DNA of 64,000 nucleotides. Origin: Axinella damicornis. Lineage: Eukaryota > Porifera > Demospongiae > Axinellida > Axinellidae. This document shows, one piece after another, positions 1 through 59,501 of the stretch (position 1 is the first letter of the stretch; every line of letters begins with the position of its first letter). The DNA is taken from NCBI GenBank assembly GCA_963931865.1, contig OZ007513.1:11867467-11931466 (forward strand), written 5' to 3'. The notes under the pieces were generated by a model. That model ran no database searches. It saw only the letters and a program-made list of their open reading frames with translations, and was not told the origin of the DNA. Position numbers and translations under genes: made by a program.

Positions 1-433
1 CGAGTGATAGGAATGGCCTACGAAGATTCTGACTACACCTTCATGATCGCTATCATGCACTGTCCCAACCGTACAATTTTGGTGCTGAAACTCACCTTGG
101 TGGTGGAGATATGAGCGCTTTTGTCTCGCCGTGGCCGCCATTGCTCGAGCGCTCTCTCCGACTTCCGGTGGCAGTACCGTTCTTAGGAAAGGCACACGAA
201 GATTCTGACCACACAGCCGTGATCGCTGTCGTTAACTGACGCTTACATGCCAAAACTCACCGTGCTGGCTGAGTTGTGAGTGCTGTCTTGTCTTCCTTTT
301 GGTCGCCATTGCTCGCGATCGACTGAGCCACGTGGCATGTGCGTTAATTGGAACGAATTGCAATAATTTAGCTTCACTACGGCGAGGCAACCGCGGCGTT
401 GCAACGGCTACCAGGAGTGCGGTTGCCCCTCGA
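1..433. repeat. Dispersed repeat, copy 1 (left end outside)
   Basis: Matches 6868-7313. Made of two related halves (both with gaagattctgac, gccgccattgctcg). Ends with a short hairpin (cgaggcaaccgc ... gcggttgcccctcg). The terminal 40 bp also occurs alone at 4717-4757. Class unknown. Confidence 0.7.
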
Positions 434-690
434 ATGGGTATAAAAAAACATTAAAAATGTATGGAGATGTAGGGATAGTAGAACAGCAAAAAGTATGAAA
501 ACAAGCAGGGATGATGGCATAAAACAGTTCTGTGTACAACCCCATAATACATGTATAATGAGAAAAGTATGTAGGGTGTTGTATACTGAACTGTTCTATG
601 CCATCATCCCTGCTTGTTTTCTTACTTTTTGCTGTTCTGCTATCCCTACATCTCCATACATTTTTAATGTTTTTTACACTTGTAGCAGCA
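434..690. mobile_element. Foldback (palindromic) element
   Basis: Two arms of about 85 bp in inverted orientation (cattaaaaatgtatggagat at 447 and its complement ending near 672) around a short spacer. Duplicated at 15866-16120. A single arm is at 8731-8815. Confidence 0.75.
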
Positions 691-1305
691 CACTTGATAG
701 TATTCACTCCGCACACAGTACACAATTTTGAGTTCAAAGTTCAAAGTTGCTCTACGCATGCGCACATATGAAGAAAATGGCGTCGCACATGAAACCAGTT
801 ATTGAGTGGGCGGTTTCAAGCGCCTCATGAGACTTTGTGAGACAAAAAGCGATGGGGTCGTGCACTGCTCAGTGTAAAATGCTGCTGTCATGAGGGAGTC
901 AGCCAATTTTGAACTAGCCCATCTGAAGAAAGAAAGAAAGAAGGAAAGAAGAAGAAGAAGAAAACCAATTTTGGCGGTTTGGTGACTTTTTGGTGCGGTA
1001 CTTTCGCGACGGTTTTTCACGACACTGGGAGTCTTCTTGGCCAGGAAAATACTCGAAGATGAATAGTAAGTTTTCATAAAGGCTTATTTGCTGCCCGTTT
1101 TTGAGATTTGGAGAGATTTTGAAAGATCTTTTTGTATTGGCATTTATTGCGTGTACGTTATATCCCTACATATACCGACTCTATGATGCTCAAAAATGGT
1201 AAACTTATAAGCATTTCATTGCATACACGTATACATGGAAGATGTCTGTAGGGGGTTGTATAGCTATGATCAGTGTTTCCAGCTATCATCCTTATTTGTT
1301 CCCAA

Positions 1306-1413
1306 GCCTCGTTCCCAGGCCTTACCCCATTCAGTTCTGTTCTTCAGTTTGCATTGACAATGCAAACCAATTGAGGAACAGAAAACAGGGCAGGCCTGGG
1401 AACGAGGCTAAGC
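1306..1413. mobile_element. Palindromic MITE (agcctcgttcccaggcc type)
   Basis: Begins agcctcgttcccaggcc and ends with the exact complement ggcctgggaacgaggct. An inner inverted pair around ttgcattgacaatgcaa also exists. The rest of 691-1586 shows a GAAA/GAAG-rich stretch (920-962) and no gene. Confidence 0.75.
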
Positions 1414-1586
1414 TCTGCTAGTTCAAAATAATACCCGCTGAATATGTCCAATCCTCTAAATGCTAGTATAATAAACCCACTTCTCTGCACTCACATCTTC
1501 AGACTATCACTATGTACTAACCAGGTAGCTGGTAATTCAGTAATGGGTGAGTTGCTAACCATTATCACTTTGCTGTATACACTCAG

Positions 1587-30167
<28,581 letters not shown>

Positions 30168-30688
30168 AGCAGTTCAGTGTCACTAGTACTAGTAGCTATA
30201 CACTCTACTTTTTCCTTTGTAACATATTTACTTATACATATTATATTTTAAGGTAAGCTGTAGGGCAGCTTATGTGCATTTGCACAGTCTGTTTATCTTC
30301 CTATATTATGTGAGAAAAATATGCTGTACATTAGCAATTTATTACTACAGTATGTTTATGTGCATGATAGGATTAACCTTCATGCAGGGCTAGTCTTACA
30401 AGTTATACATATATACTCCTGTAACTCCTGACGAGAAAGGGAAAGGTTTGGAATTTTACAAGGGCCACCCCCTCCCATAGTGGGATGCCTGGTCGGCGTC
30501 CCTGGGCCAGACCTGGCCTTGAGCAAATATAACTGACCAGAAAAGAGCCCACTGACAGCACAACCCCATTGGCGGGGACGAGCCTACTGACTGGGCGAGC
30601 CAGTGACTAGGCGGTATAATCATTAGCCTTTCACTACAGGGGCCCCACGATATATAATTGGACCATTAGTTAGGCCACTGACAAGGAA

Positions 30689-30726
<38 letters not shown>

Positions 30727-31223
30727 GAATGTCAGATCTGGCATCCTCCACACTAGCTCGAGCTCTCTACGAAAATAGAGGGTAGTGTAATTTCACATGG
30801 TACCCAAGTGGAGAGGACAGAACTGAACTGGGCATGAGTATGTATAAACCTCATGATCATACGGAGTTGACAAGGGGTCAGTGTCACGAATTATTCGTCA
30901 CCTGTTCAACAGAAATGCATTCCACTGGCATGTACGTGCTGACTTGTCTTGTGAGCCTAGCTGAATCGTGACTTCGTACGTTGCATGATGTATGGTAGGA
31001 AGTTAAATGGAAATATCTTTCACACGTGTGTACCTTGGGTGCTTGATATGTAGTCTACGGCAGTTATCAGCAGTACCATGGGACTGAGTAGCTAATGCCA
31101 TCCCCCTGGTTACTACATATGAACTTTTGCAGGCCATCAGTGAAGAATGTTTTGCTTTTAAGTACAAGTTGTAGATTAACAATAATTTTTAGCTAGCTAT
31201 GAAATTGATAAATTCTTTGGTAC
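30168..31223. other. Intergenic region between gene A and the promoter duplication
   Basis: 3' flank of gene A, repeat debris around 30420-30620 (ggccagacctggcc, cactgac words) and a 34-bp G run at 30692-30725. No AATAAA found near the stop. No gene seen. Confidence 0.5.
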
Positions 31224-31359
31224 TTTTCTTGATCAAGCACTGAAGCATAACTTTTGAACACAACAGGTGGGCCGGCCCAGCCCGGCCAATTGTAGCTTTA
31301 GCAGATATCAACTGTACAATCATGATGGAGTGCTTGGCTACGAATTTTCTTCACTATTA

Positions 31360-31719
31360 GGCCAAGCAAACTTGATTGCTTGTTTAGCGCCATGGAAATC
31401 CTGCTATTGCATGCGGGCGGGCGGTTCATTTTCATTATTCATTGCCACTTCCTCCTCATTTCCTACTCAATTTTCAAGAACCTTGAACTTGTTTGCGATG
31501 GTTCAACACTCACGACAGACCAGGCAACGATTGCAAGCTACTACAGAAACGCATACAAAAGCCATGTTGCTCTATAAATCACTGCAAGAAGAGCCAACTC
31601 TGCACAACTAGTACCTACAGACCTACGCGCGGCAAAAAAGTAATAATGAAAAATTAGGGGCGGCCCCTCTAAAAGCATGCGGGCGGGGACGTTAAACAAG
31701 GAATCAAGTTTGCTTGGCC
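31360..31719. mobile_element. Harbinger-like MITE
   Basis: TIRs start ggccaagcaaacttgatt and end with the complement (aatcaagtttgcttggcc). 3-bp target duplication TTA on each side (31357-31359, 31720-31722). Empty site in copy 2 (actattacgg at about 33206). 360 bp, no transposase. Confidence 0.75.
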
Positions 31720-32512
31720 TTACATAATCATGAGGGTTTCAATTGGGTCAAAGTTCAAATAAGCAATGCATGTGGGTCCTGCCTCTCCTACAGGAATATG
31801 CGTGTATGAATATATCCAGTACATGGTCACACATAATGTGATGCCTATCGTGAATAAACTTGACAATATTATTGGATGTCTATTAAGCATGAAGTCATCA
31901 TCCTGCCCATTCTTGCAAGAAAGGAAGTGCATTTGATCAGCAGATGCAAGTTAGCTACTGTAAACCAGTATCTGTTCACTAATGGTGCAACCAGGGCCAT
32001 CGTACCCATCTGCACCAATCTATGCCATGGGAGGGGCACATGCATCGTAGTCTCAGGCACATTGCATGGTTCCATCTCATGGGGCACCTGATTATTTTGC
32101 ATCTCAGACTCTCAGAGGACACAATCATGGTACTCCACCTCAGCACATCATATAGCTACTGGTCGCTGTGCTTTCAAAGCAGAAGGTCAAGGGGAAGTTC
32201 ACAATGCCACACAAACTTATTCCATGTGTTTCTGGCTACCCTTAAGCCTGATAATGGAGTCAGTAAAGAAGGTGTGTGAAGGTAGAGAGATTTAGATCCA
32301 GCAGCTGAGCTCTCTGGCAGCTGGCCTCCCAACACAGTACTATGACAACGCAGGGCAACGTAAAGAATTTGGCGCATGGGGGGTGGGGCTGCTATGTACA
32401 CGACAGCCATATGCGGAAGTATACGGAATCTTCCAGGCGCGCAGTGTAGCTTTTCCTGTAGCCTACAGAATCAACATGCACGCAGCGTCTTTCTAGAGTA
32501 TGAGGCAGAAGC

Positions 32513-32582
32513 ATGAGGTCCTTCGTAGCCGTTTGTATCCTCCTGGAGCTGTGCAGCCTTCCTTTGCTTACAACCCAGCAGA
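32513..32582 (+). CDS. Alternative signal-peptide exon (distal copy)
   Basis: Same structure as the proximal copy: MRSFVAVCILLELCSLPLL, TTQQ, donor gtaagc in phase 1. It differs by two conservative substitutions (Val/Ile). Intact reading frame and donor suggest it is usable, either as an alternative first exon of gene B or as the first exon of a paralogue whose body was lost or lies elsewhere. Confidence 0.6.
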
Positions 32583-32641
32583 GTAAGCCACCATATAAAC
32601 AGAATTGAAATTATAGCGAGCTAGCTATACGGAGTGTAGCT

Positions 32642-32745
32642 AGCCTCGTTCCCAAGTCATTCCCACCGTCACTTGTTTTTGATCGCTTTTAGTATGTTTG
32701 TATACTGCGAGCGATCAAATATTGATGGGAATGGGCCTAAGTGTT
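32642..32745. mobile_element. Palindromic MITE in promoter copy 1
   Basis: tagcctcgttcccaagtcat at one end and gatgggaatgggcct at the other, with an inner gatcgctt / gcgagcgatc stem. A homologous copy is at 34264-34378 in promoter copy 2. Confidence 0.6.
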
Positions 32746-33489
32746 GTATAACCAGTAGTGGAAGCCAATATGGCGAACCTACCTACGATAGCGAACTAAG
32801 CAAATAACACAATAACACTGTTAGCTAGCTAGTTTATTGTGTACTGTATTTGCAGCATAGACAAGTATAACTTATACCAGTGCCAATTTTTATTAAAGCT
32901 AGTAGCTATCTGTATATGATTGCTGAATGTTCTGAATATAATTGAAGACATTTTGCATGCTACTGTGCTGGATATCAGAGTTATTACTGGCTAGTGTTAC
33001 TTGGAGTGTAATATTCCACTCAGCCTTCAGCCTCGAGGATTATTGCATTCCTCAGGTATATACTTTTCTTGAGCACTGAAGCATAAGTTTTGAGCACAAT
33101 AGGTGGGCCACTGGCCCAGCCCAGCCCGGCCAGTTGTAGCTCTAACAGATATCAACAGCACAATGACATGATGGAATGCTTGGGTATATAGGAGTTTTCT
33201 TCACTATTACGGAATCATGAGGGTTTCAATTGGGTCAAAGTCCAAATAAGCAAAGCATGTGGGTCCTGCCTCTCCTACAGGAATATGCATGTATGAATAT
33301 TATCCAGTACACTGTCACTCATAATGTGATGTGGAATTCATATGATGTCATCGGGAATAAACTTGACTAGCTACATTATTGGATGTCTATTAAGCATGAA
33401 GTGATAATCCTACCCATCGTATTGCAAGAAAGGAAGTGCACTTGTTCAGCAGATGCAAGTTAACTAAACCAGTATATTTGCCTGTTATG

Positions 33490-33640
33490 TCACTCCAATC
33501 TGTTCACTAATTGTGTCACTCCAATCTGTTCACTAATTGTGTCACTCCAATCTGTTCACTAATTGTGTCACTCCAATCTGTTCACTAATTGTGTCACTCC
33601 AATCTGTTCACTAATTGTGTCACTCCAATCTGTTCACTAA
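33490..33640. repeat. 26-bp tandem array, six copies
   Basis: Unit begins tgtcactccaatctgttcac. Copy 1 of the promoter duplication has only one related unit at about 31970. Confidence 0.8.
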
Positions 33641-34145
33641 TTGTGCAACCAGGGCCATCGTACCCATCTGTGCCAATCTATGCCATGGGAGGGGCACATG
33701 CATCGTAGTTCAGGCACATGCATGGTTCCATCTCACGGGGCACCTGATTATTCAGACTCTCAGTGGACACAATCATGGTATTCCACCTCAGCATGTCATA
33801 TAGCTACTGGTCGCTGTGCTTTCAAAGCAGAAGGTCAATTCACAATGCCACACAAACTTCTTCCATGTGTTTCTGAGTACCCTGAAGCCTGATAATAGAG
33901 TCAGTAAAAAAGGTGTGTGAAGGTAGAGAGATTTAGATCCAGCTGTAGAGCTCTCCGGCAACTGGCCTCCCAAGAAAATACTTGGACAACACAGGGCGAC
34001 GTAAAGAATTTGGCATGTGGGGGGTGAGGCTGCTAAGTACATGACAGCCATATGCCGAAGTATACGGAATCTTCCAGAAGCCCAGTGCAGTAGCTTTCCT
34101 GCAGCCTACAGAATCAACATGGACGCAGTGTCTTTTTAGAGAAGC

Positions 34146-53586
<19,441 letters not shown>

Positions 53587-53732
53587 ATTTTGATTTCAGT
53601 AAATCCAAGTAAAACAGTTCAGTTGAGATAATAAGAAAACTTTCGCTAGTAGTTATACCCTCTACTTTTCCTTTGAGGCTAACTTATAATTAGTTGCATG
53701 AAGTTGTGTTTGTTTTGCTTTGTACAGTAGTG

Positions 53733-53856
53733 TGTTTATTTATTTATTTTTCCTCCTTTTAATATTGTAGCTGTAGAGCAGCTCTCTTGTGTATCAGCTA
53801 CTATGTAGCTATATATAGGAAATAATGTTGTCATCTTGTCCCTAAAAAATATTAAA
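53733..53856 (+). promoter_or_regulatory. Gene B 3' UTR signals: AU-rich run and ATTAAA
   Basis: A run with overlapping ATTTA words (53733-53751) resembles an mRNA-instability AU-rich element. ATTAAA at 53851-53856 is a candidate polyadenylation signal about 265 bp after the stop. Confidence 0.4.
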
Positions 53857-54603
53857 TGCCATACATCAGCAATTCTATATATTACTAGCTACTGTATAAG
53901 TAGTTATTGTGATAGGTTTAATTGTAACCTGGCCCTTACTATAACTTCCAGCCTGAGCTTAATTGTGAAAATATCAGCTGTGCTTTATTCGGGTATTCTG
54001 CTCTGCGTTTGTATAACGAACAACTGTAATTATGATTATGAACACTTTGTAATTGTTTTCTTGCTAGAGATGCTAGGTACACATGCAGCTATAGTACACT
54101 AATCTGATACTATGCTATATAGAGGTAATGCTTGAGCTAGGAATGATCATAATATGTATTATGAGGTTAAGGTTTGCACCATCGTGATCAGCACGAATGG
54201 AGCTTTCAATTGAGGTCCATTATGTGTGGGTTGAATTTTGGCTCAAAATCCATGGATTATAGCCTTTGGTCGAATGCTACCAAAATTTTTAGGGACACCA
54301 TTTGAAAACTCCTTTACGCTGACCGCAATGGCACAATCTCCAGCTTCATATCACATTCACATTCCCATACCTAAGTGCAAAGTTCTCTTCCAATTCCATT
54401 CCCAATAGTTGGCAAAATGGCACTTCAGTCACCTTATAGAATGGGAGTGCTTTTGCTGTCAATTTTGGTACAAATCCAAATTAATTTGGCATAGGCGTGC
54501 CAAAATGTTTCCAAATTGTGCCAGTTTTGGCACAAAAACATACCGACTTAATTAATATGAGAGTTCTATTGTGTGTGGATCTGCACTGCTCATGATTGCC
54601 ATT

Positions 54604-55510
54604 GGGCCATGGGTTGCAGCACTACTGTCTGAACAGCTGAAGGAGGCGGGGTGCAGGGCTGGTTGATAGGGCCACGGGGTGCAACACTACCGTCTCAACA
54701 GCTGAAGGAGGTGGGGTGCAGGGCTGGTTGATAGGGCCACGGGGTGCAACACTACCGTCTCAACAGCTGAAGGAGGCAGGGTGCAGGGCTGGTTGATAGG
54801 GCCACGGGTTGCAACACTACTGTCTGAACAGCTGAAGGGGGTGGGGTGCAGGGCTGGTTGATAGGGCCACAGGTTGCAACACTACTGTCTGAACAGCTGA
54901 AGGGGGTGGGGTGCAGGGCTGGTTGATAGGGCCACGGGTTGCAACACTACCGTCTGAACAGCTGAAGGAGGTGGGGTGCAGGGCTGGTTGATAGGGCCAC
55001 GGGGTGCAACACTACCGTCTGAACAGCTGAAGGGGGTGGGGTGCAGAGCTGGTTGACATTGCCACGGGTTGCAACACTACTGTCTCAACAGCTGAAGGAG
55101 GTGGGGTGCTGGGCTGGTTGATAGGGCCACGGGTTGCAGCACTACTGTCTGAACAGCTGAAGGAGGTGGGGTGCAGGGCTGGTTGATAGGGCCACGGGTT
55201 GCAACACTACCGTCTGAACAGCTGAAGGAGGTGGGGTGCAGGGCTGGTTGATAGGGCCACGGGTTGCAACACTACCGTCTGAACAGCTGAAGGAGGCGGG
55301 GTGCAGGGCTGGTTGATAGGGCCACGGGTTGCAACACTACCGTCTGAACAGCTGAAGGAGGCGGGGTGCAGGGCTGGTTGATAGGACCACGGGTTGCAGC
55401 ACTACTGGCTGAACAGCTGAAGGAGGTGGGATGCAGGGCTGGTTGATAGGGCCACGGGTTGCAACACTACTGGCTGAACAGCTGAAGGAGGTGGGGTGCA
55501 GGGCTAGCTG
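54604..55510. repeat. 65-bp satellite, about 14 copies
   Basis: Unit starts gggccacgggttgcaacact and ends cagggctggttgata. Copies differ by scattered single bases (ggtt/gggt, accg/actg, aggagg/aggggg). 65 is not a multiple of 3 and no continuous frame exists. Confidence 0.85.
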
Positions 55511-57214
55511 ACCGGAGCGGTGTTGTAGGCCGGGGTCCGGCTAGTAATTTGGTTGTGGAATAGGCTGTGTCACCAGCTGTATTTATACAAGCATTGTATA
55601 CTGTGTTTGTACAAAGATTGTCACCTATAATGACAATAGTGATGCATGTATTGTCAATAGGTATATTCATACATGTAGCTAAGGAATAAGAGTACAAGAG
55701 GTATGATTGTGTACTGAATGCTGTTTGTAAACACAATACTTTTTTTTTGCATGCAATAAACTGGGAACAGAAGTACTACATTACATTGCATGGACTTAAG
55801 CCTGGTTTACACAACAACCCTCTGGTTGGCTCCCTCCCCTCTCCTAAGTCCCTCCTTGCGTCCTTTCCCCTCTTCCCTCCATCCCTTCCCCACCCTCCAT
55901 TCCACCCTCCCTCCTTTCCTTCCCTCTCTCCCTTCCTTCCTTCCTCCACCCTCCTCCCCCATTCACCTGCTGCTGATCCATGTCTTTCTCCCTTTGAGTC
56001 TTTCTTACTGCAGTATACCAAAGACCACGGAATGATACTCACGGCAAAACACAATGGTCTTGAACATGCCTTTTGAGTTAGTCGATAATTAGTCATTTGA
56101 TACATGTCCATGTATGGGCAGTACACCATTCAAGAGTATTACATGACTGTGGTAATCCAAAACATTAGTTTTCAAAGTCGAATATCTTGCCACACCTACA
56201 CAAAACAAATTGGCAGGCTGCCTAAGTTTTTCTTTGCGATGGATTGTCAAAAACAATCTCCCAGCAACCTCATACCTATCTAATGGACCTTAACCTTGGT
56301 ATGTACTGAAAACAACAGTAATGTGTACTGATTCAATAAGCCATCAGTTGCCTAAATGGTAAAATGATGCAAATTAATACCCACTATATAGGTGGTGGGT
56401 GATCCGAACTCCCACACGTTGGCTTCTTGCAACTACTTATAAGCACATCTTCGCTGCTAGGTGCAGGTTCGGTTCTCATCCCAAGGTACTCATTATTAAG
56501 TGCTGCAGTCTTCTTCTATGTTTTATCAACTACATGAACAATGACTATAATTGAGGCAAGCGGAATGTTCTAGGTTGCTTATGCTGGTGAGCATTTTGGC
56601 TTGACTACATTTCGCAGGTCTTTTTTACAACTCGGGGTATAACGAGATGAGGTGAAGGACAATGTATCCGTGATTCAGAAATGAAACCTCAAATTCGTAT
56701 CCCGAAGGTCTGAGAAATAGCTAGACTAGATTAAAAGACCATTACACACTAAGTTGTGTGGATGCACTCTGTAATATGATCACTGCAGACCAACACAACC
56801 TACATAAAAGTGTGAAATACCATGTGTTTAGCAGGTTTGTATCAGTGATGTGTTCTGCATACTGCTAGCTCATTCCAAAGGGCATTGTGTTCTTTCACGG
56901 TACAGCTGTTAACACGATTATCTCTTGATTGGATGAATAAGCCCTTGACAGTAACAAGGATTCCAGACATACTTCACTGTCCATGCAGGTACAAGTTATC
57001 TTTTAGCTAGCGGTTATTCTTGCTGGCCTAACGGCCAAACATTACAATCCAGGATGAAATGACAATCTCAAACGTGCACTTAACAAAAGAGGAACTATTC
57101 AGGTACAAATAAACATGTACTACTATATAGCTAATACAAAGCGTACTAGAGTTGTGGGTGACCTATGTAGTGTATGCTACCCCCCGAATGATAATGCTTT
57201 CAATACTGAGTCAC

Positions 57215-58015
57215 TTATGGCTGCTGATAGAAATCTTTCAGGGTCATAGACATCTTACCGTCATGAAGCTCTTGCTCATAGCGAAGCAACTGTACGATGA
57301 AGCTGTCATTTGGCTGTGCAGAGGGATGCCGCTCTCTTAGGTGCTTGAAAGCCTGCCTCAGGGTCCACTGTTTCTCCTTCATTAAGTACGCAAGGATAAT
57401 GGCCGACGTTCTCGAAAGGCCAAAGTAGGAATGCACTAGGACTACATGTAATTTCCCCTTAGTACTGTTCAGTTTCGCTTTGTCGATAAACTCAAAACAC
57501 TGTTCCAGGTGTGCTGCTAACACCTCATCCTCGTCGTCCTCCATTGGTATATTCTTGTACTCCACATCCTCAACCTGGGACTCTGATAATTCGCTCGTCA
57601 GATTGAGAACGTAGCGCACGTTCTTTCTGCTGAGAAACTCCTCGTTCTTGGAACTGGCCAAGTTACCTACGATCACGTAGGGCAGCACTTCGCTGGCATC
57701 AACCATGTCGTAAAAGGAAATGCGTTTTTGCTGCTTCTTTTCATGGTCGTCCGAAGCATTTTTGGCGGCACCAGTATTTGTCTCCTTCCTCTTCTGTCTC
57801 TTTATGACTGACATATCAGCGTCATGTTTCCCTGTGCTGTTTTGTTCTGGCTCTGACGCTTCTTGCGCCTTTGCCTCCAGTCTCGGAGATTCTTCAGTGA
57901 GTTCAGTCCTTGTGGCATGAGTGCTGCCGTTAGTCACTCTTCCGTTCCGTAGATCGCTCCGCTTGGACTTGACTTTCTCCCTTGAGCTCCCGTGTCCCAT
58001 TGCGCTTTTACACAT
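57215..58015 (-). CDS. Gene D: dual-specificity phosphatase-like protein, catalytic Cys replaced by Ser
   Basis: Single open frame of 266 codons. Residues 1 to about 105 are charged and low complexity with basic clusters (KRQKRK, KKQQKR). From about residue 110 a DUSP fold follows: LPYVIVGNLASSKNEEFL, YVLNLTSE, an acidic segment, then the P-loop HSYFGLSRTS at 195-204, where the family has HCxxGxSRS. The catalytic Cys is Ser (TCC at 57428-57430). The phosphate-binding Arg is kept. This suggests a STYX-like pseudophosphatase that may bind but not hydrolyse phosphoproteins. Met6 begins MGHGSS, a possible N-myristoylation signal, so translation may start at 58000. Near the 3' end a GACG|GTAAGA could be a splice donor, so the last 13 residues are uncertain. 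Confidence 0.85.
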   Translation of the reverse strand: MCKSAMGHGSSREKVKSKRSDLRNGRVTNGSTHATRTELTEESPRLEAKAQEASEPEQNSTGKHDADMSVIKRQKRKETNTGAAKNASDDHEKKQQKRISFYDMVDASEVLPYVIVGNLASSKNEEFLSRKNVRYVLNLTSELSESQVEDVEYKNIPMEDDEDEVLAAHLEQCFEFIDKAKLNSTKGKLHVVLVHSYFGLSRTSAIILAYLMKEKQWTLRQAFKHLRERHPSAQPNDSFIVQLLRYEQELHDGKMSMTLKDFYQQP

Positions 58016-58033
58016 CAGTGTGGGGAAACATTA

Positions 58034-58094
58034 ATTGGTGTGGCTTCACCTTCAGCTTCGCAGAAAGCTTTGGAGGCGGGGCTTAATGACGTCA
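58034..58094 (-). promoter_or_regulatory. CRE / GC-box promoter region of gene D
   Basis: Just upstream of the gene D start are an inverted CCAAT-like attgg (about 58035), a GC box (ggaggcggggc, 58072-58082) and a perfect palindromic CRE TGACGTCA (58087-58094). This arrangement is typical of TATA-less promoters and may act in both directions. Confidence 0.5.
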
Positions 58095-58131
58095 CACTTG
58101 TCATGCATTCGCGTATCGGCAATGAAGGAGG

Positions 58132-59335
58132 GTAAGTTTGGCAAAAGCTCACTGCACTGTCACTAGTTTTATGGCAATTCAATTTGGCAACGTTCTCGGC
58201 CCTTCATAATAATATGGTAGCTAAGCGGTCTCTTTATGTGTGGTTAGGGGCATTAGCTAATTATTGCTATACTCTAATGCTTATACCATTGACCCCCCCC
58301 CCCCCCCCCCCCCCCCCCCGCTGGACATACCGACATCATTATGTAATACCTATTGCCATCAGCTTGCTATTATGGTTGTCCTAATGTCCTCAAATTTGTA
58401 TACTTCATGAGGTTGTGGCTCATCAGACGTCCTGCCAGTCACTGGAGCCCCGCAGCGGCTCAGTTATTGGACCGCTCCTGTTCCTAATCTACTTATTTGG
58501 GATGAAGTCCATCAGCCTCTCACCTAAATTTGTATGCAGACGACATGTTGCTTTATAGGCCAATCTCTAACACTGCTGACTATGCATGCTCATGCTCATT
58601 TGCAGGAAGAAAGATTTCCGCTTGGTCTCTCGGAGTCATCTTTGCCAACTTCAGCAGTCATAGTCCACTCAACTCCACTTCAGGGGGATAATGTAACCTA
58701 ACTATCTCCATTTCACTAGCTGCAAGACTATGACAATCTCAGGATGAGGAGCAGCTACCAACCTACCAGCAGTGTACCTCTCTGGACAGCCTCTACAAGT
58801 GGTTGACGCTTATATATACAGATACCTAGGAGATCTATCTATCGTGGTCCCCAACACATTCTAGACAAAGAATTTAATGTCACTTACCAATATTCTAGTC
58901 CCAGGCCATCACTAGCCACCATCATGGTTATTACCCCATCAGGGCAATAAAAAAAAAAACACTTCGAATTCCCAGCACCAAATTTCCTGCAGCGGCACCT
59001 TCTCCGCATCCCAATAGATCTACATATGTGCATAGATGTCTGATGGCTGCCTCTAGCTATCGGTTATCTGTGCATGCAAGGCGACTTGATTGTAACTCAC
59101 AGTTTAATAATACTTCTACAAAATTACAAAGATATGTGCACAAGTATATCTGGGACAAATAAGCATACTAATTGTAGCAATCATACAAGTCTTAATTGTA
59201 TAGCCGCAAGCAGCTTTAAAATAAAATAACCCAATTTTCAAAGACAACTAAATATTCAGGTATAGCTATATTAGTGAAGTTATGCATAAAAGTCAAGTTG
59301 TCTGTTACTAGTTACACAGCGGTTCTCTAGGAAAC
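58132..59335. other. Intergenic region between genes D and C
   Basis: 27-bp C run at 58293-58319, the decayed RT fragment, and AT-rich sequence up to the gene C stop. A tiny ATG-plus-donor (atgaaggag|gtaagt, 58122-58137) is noted as a finding. Confidence 0.5.
58420..58880 (+). pseudogene. Decayed non-LTR retrotransposon reverse transcriptase fragment
   Basis: Two RT signatures are readable in different frames: GSVIGPLLFLIYLFG (block 4-like, preceded out of frame by VTGAPQ) and LNLYADDMLLYRP (the YADD catalytic box). VDAYIYRYLG further on resembles the usual downstream YLG block. Frameshifts and stops show it is dead. About 60 bp at 58634-58695 recurs at 61616-61680 in gene C, so pieces of the element are scattered. 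Confidence 0.7.
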
Positions 59336-59501
59336 TTATTCTGGCTTGGACTGGCCAAAATCGAAGGAGACAGCATTTATAGCCCCCTCTGAGTTCTCTG
59401 AGGCCTCAGGATCAGCTGGGTAGGTAGGTGTTTCAAGCGCCTCGTCTTCATCAACGTAGAGTGGGTTCTCGACAATCCCAATCTGTCCCTCGGAAACGAG
59501 C
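59336..59501 (-). CDS. Gene C cytoplasmic tail exon
   Basis: Phase 2 start after caacagcag. LVSEGQIGIVENPLYVDEDE contains a canonical NPxY (NPLY), followed by ETPTYPADPEAS and the conserved end INAVSFDFGQSKPE. Probable endocytosis or PTB-adaptor signal. Confidence 0.85.

Larger units (their letters stand above)
31224..33058. repeat. Promoter plus signal-exon tandem duplicate, copy 1
   Basis: Directly followed by copy 2 (33060-34642). Shared landmarks in the same order: actgaagcataa, ggtgggcc, gggtttcaattgggtc, gccatgggaggggcac, the signal exon, the gatcaaat palindromic MITE and ccttcagcct.gaggatt. Confidence 0.85.
53587..57214. other. Intergenic region between gene B and gene D
   Basis: 3' UTR of gene B, 65-bp satellite (54604-55510), a C/T-rich stretch (55830-55965) and otherwise AT-rich sequence with no supported gene. 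Confidence 0.5.

Noticed and set aside
55776..56129. 117-codon minus frame rich in Gly/Glu/Arg
   Set aside because: Reads through a C/T-rich low-complexity stretch and lacks any domain.
56360..56485. tRNA-like boxes (cctaaatggtaaaatg and caggttcggttctcatccc)
   Set aside because: Spacing is about 100 bp and no cloverleaf can be drawn. At most a decayed tRNA-derived SINE.
57720..57920. + strand frame opposite gene D
   Set aside because: Shadow of the gene D N-terminal coding region.
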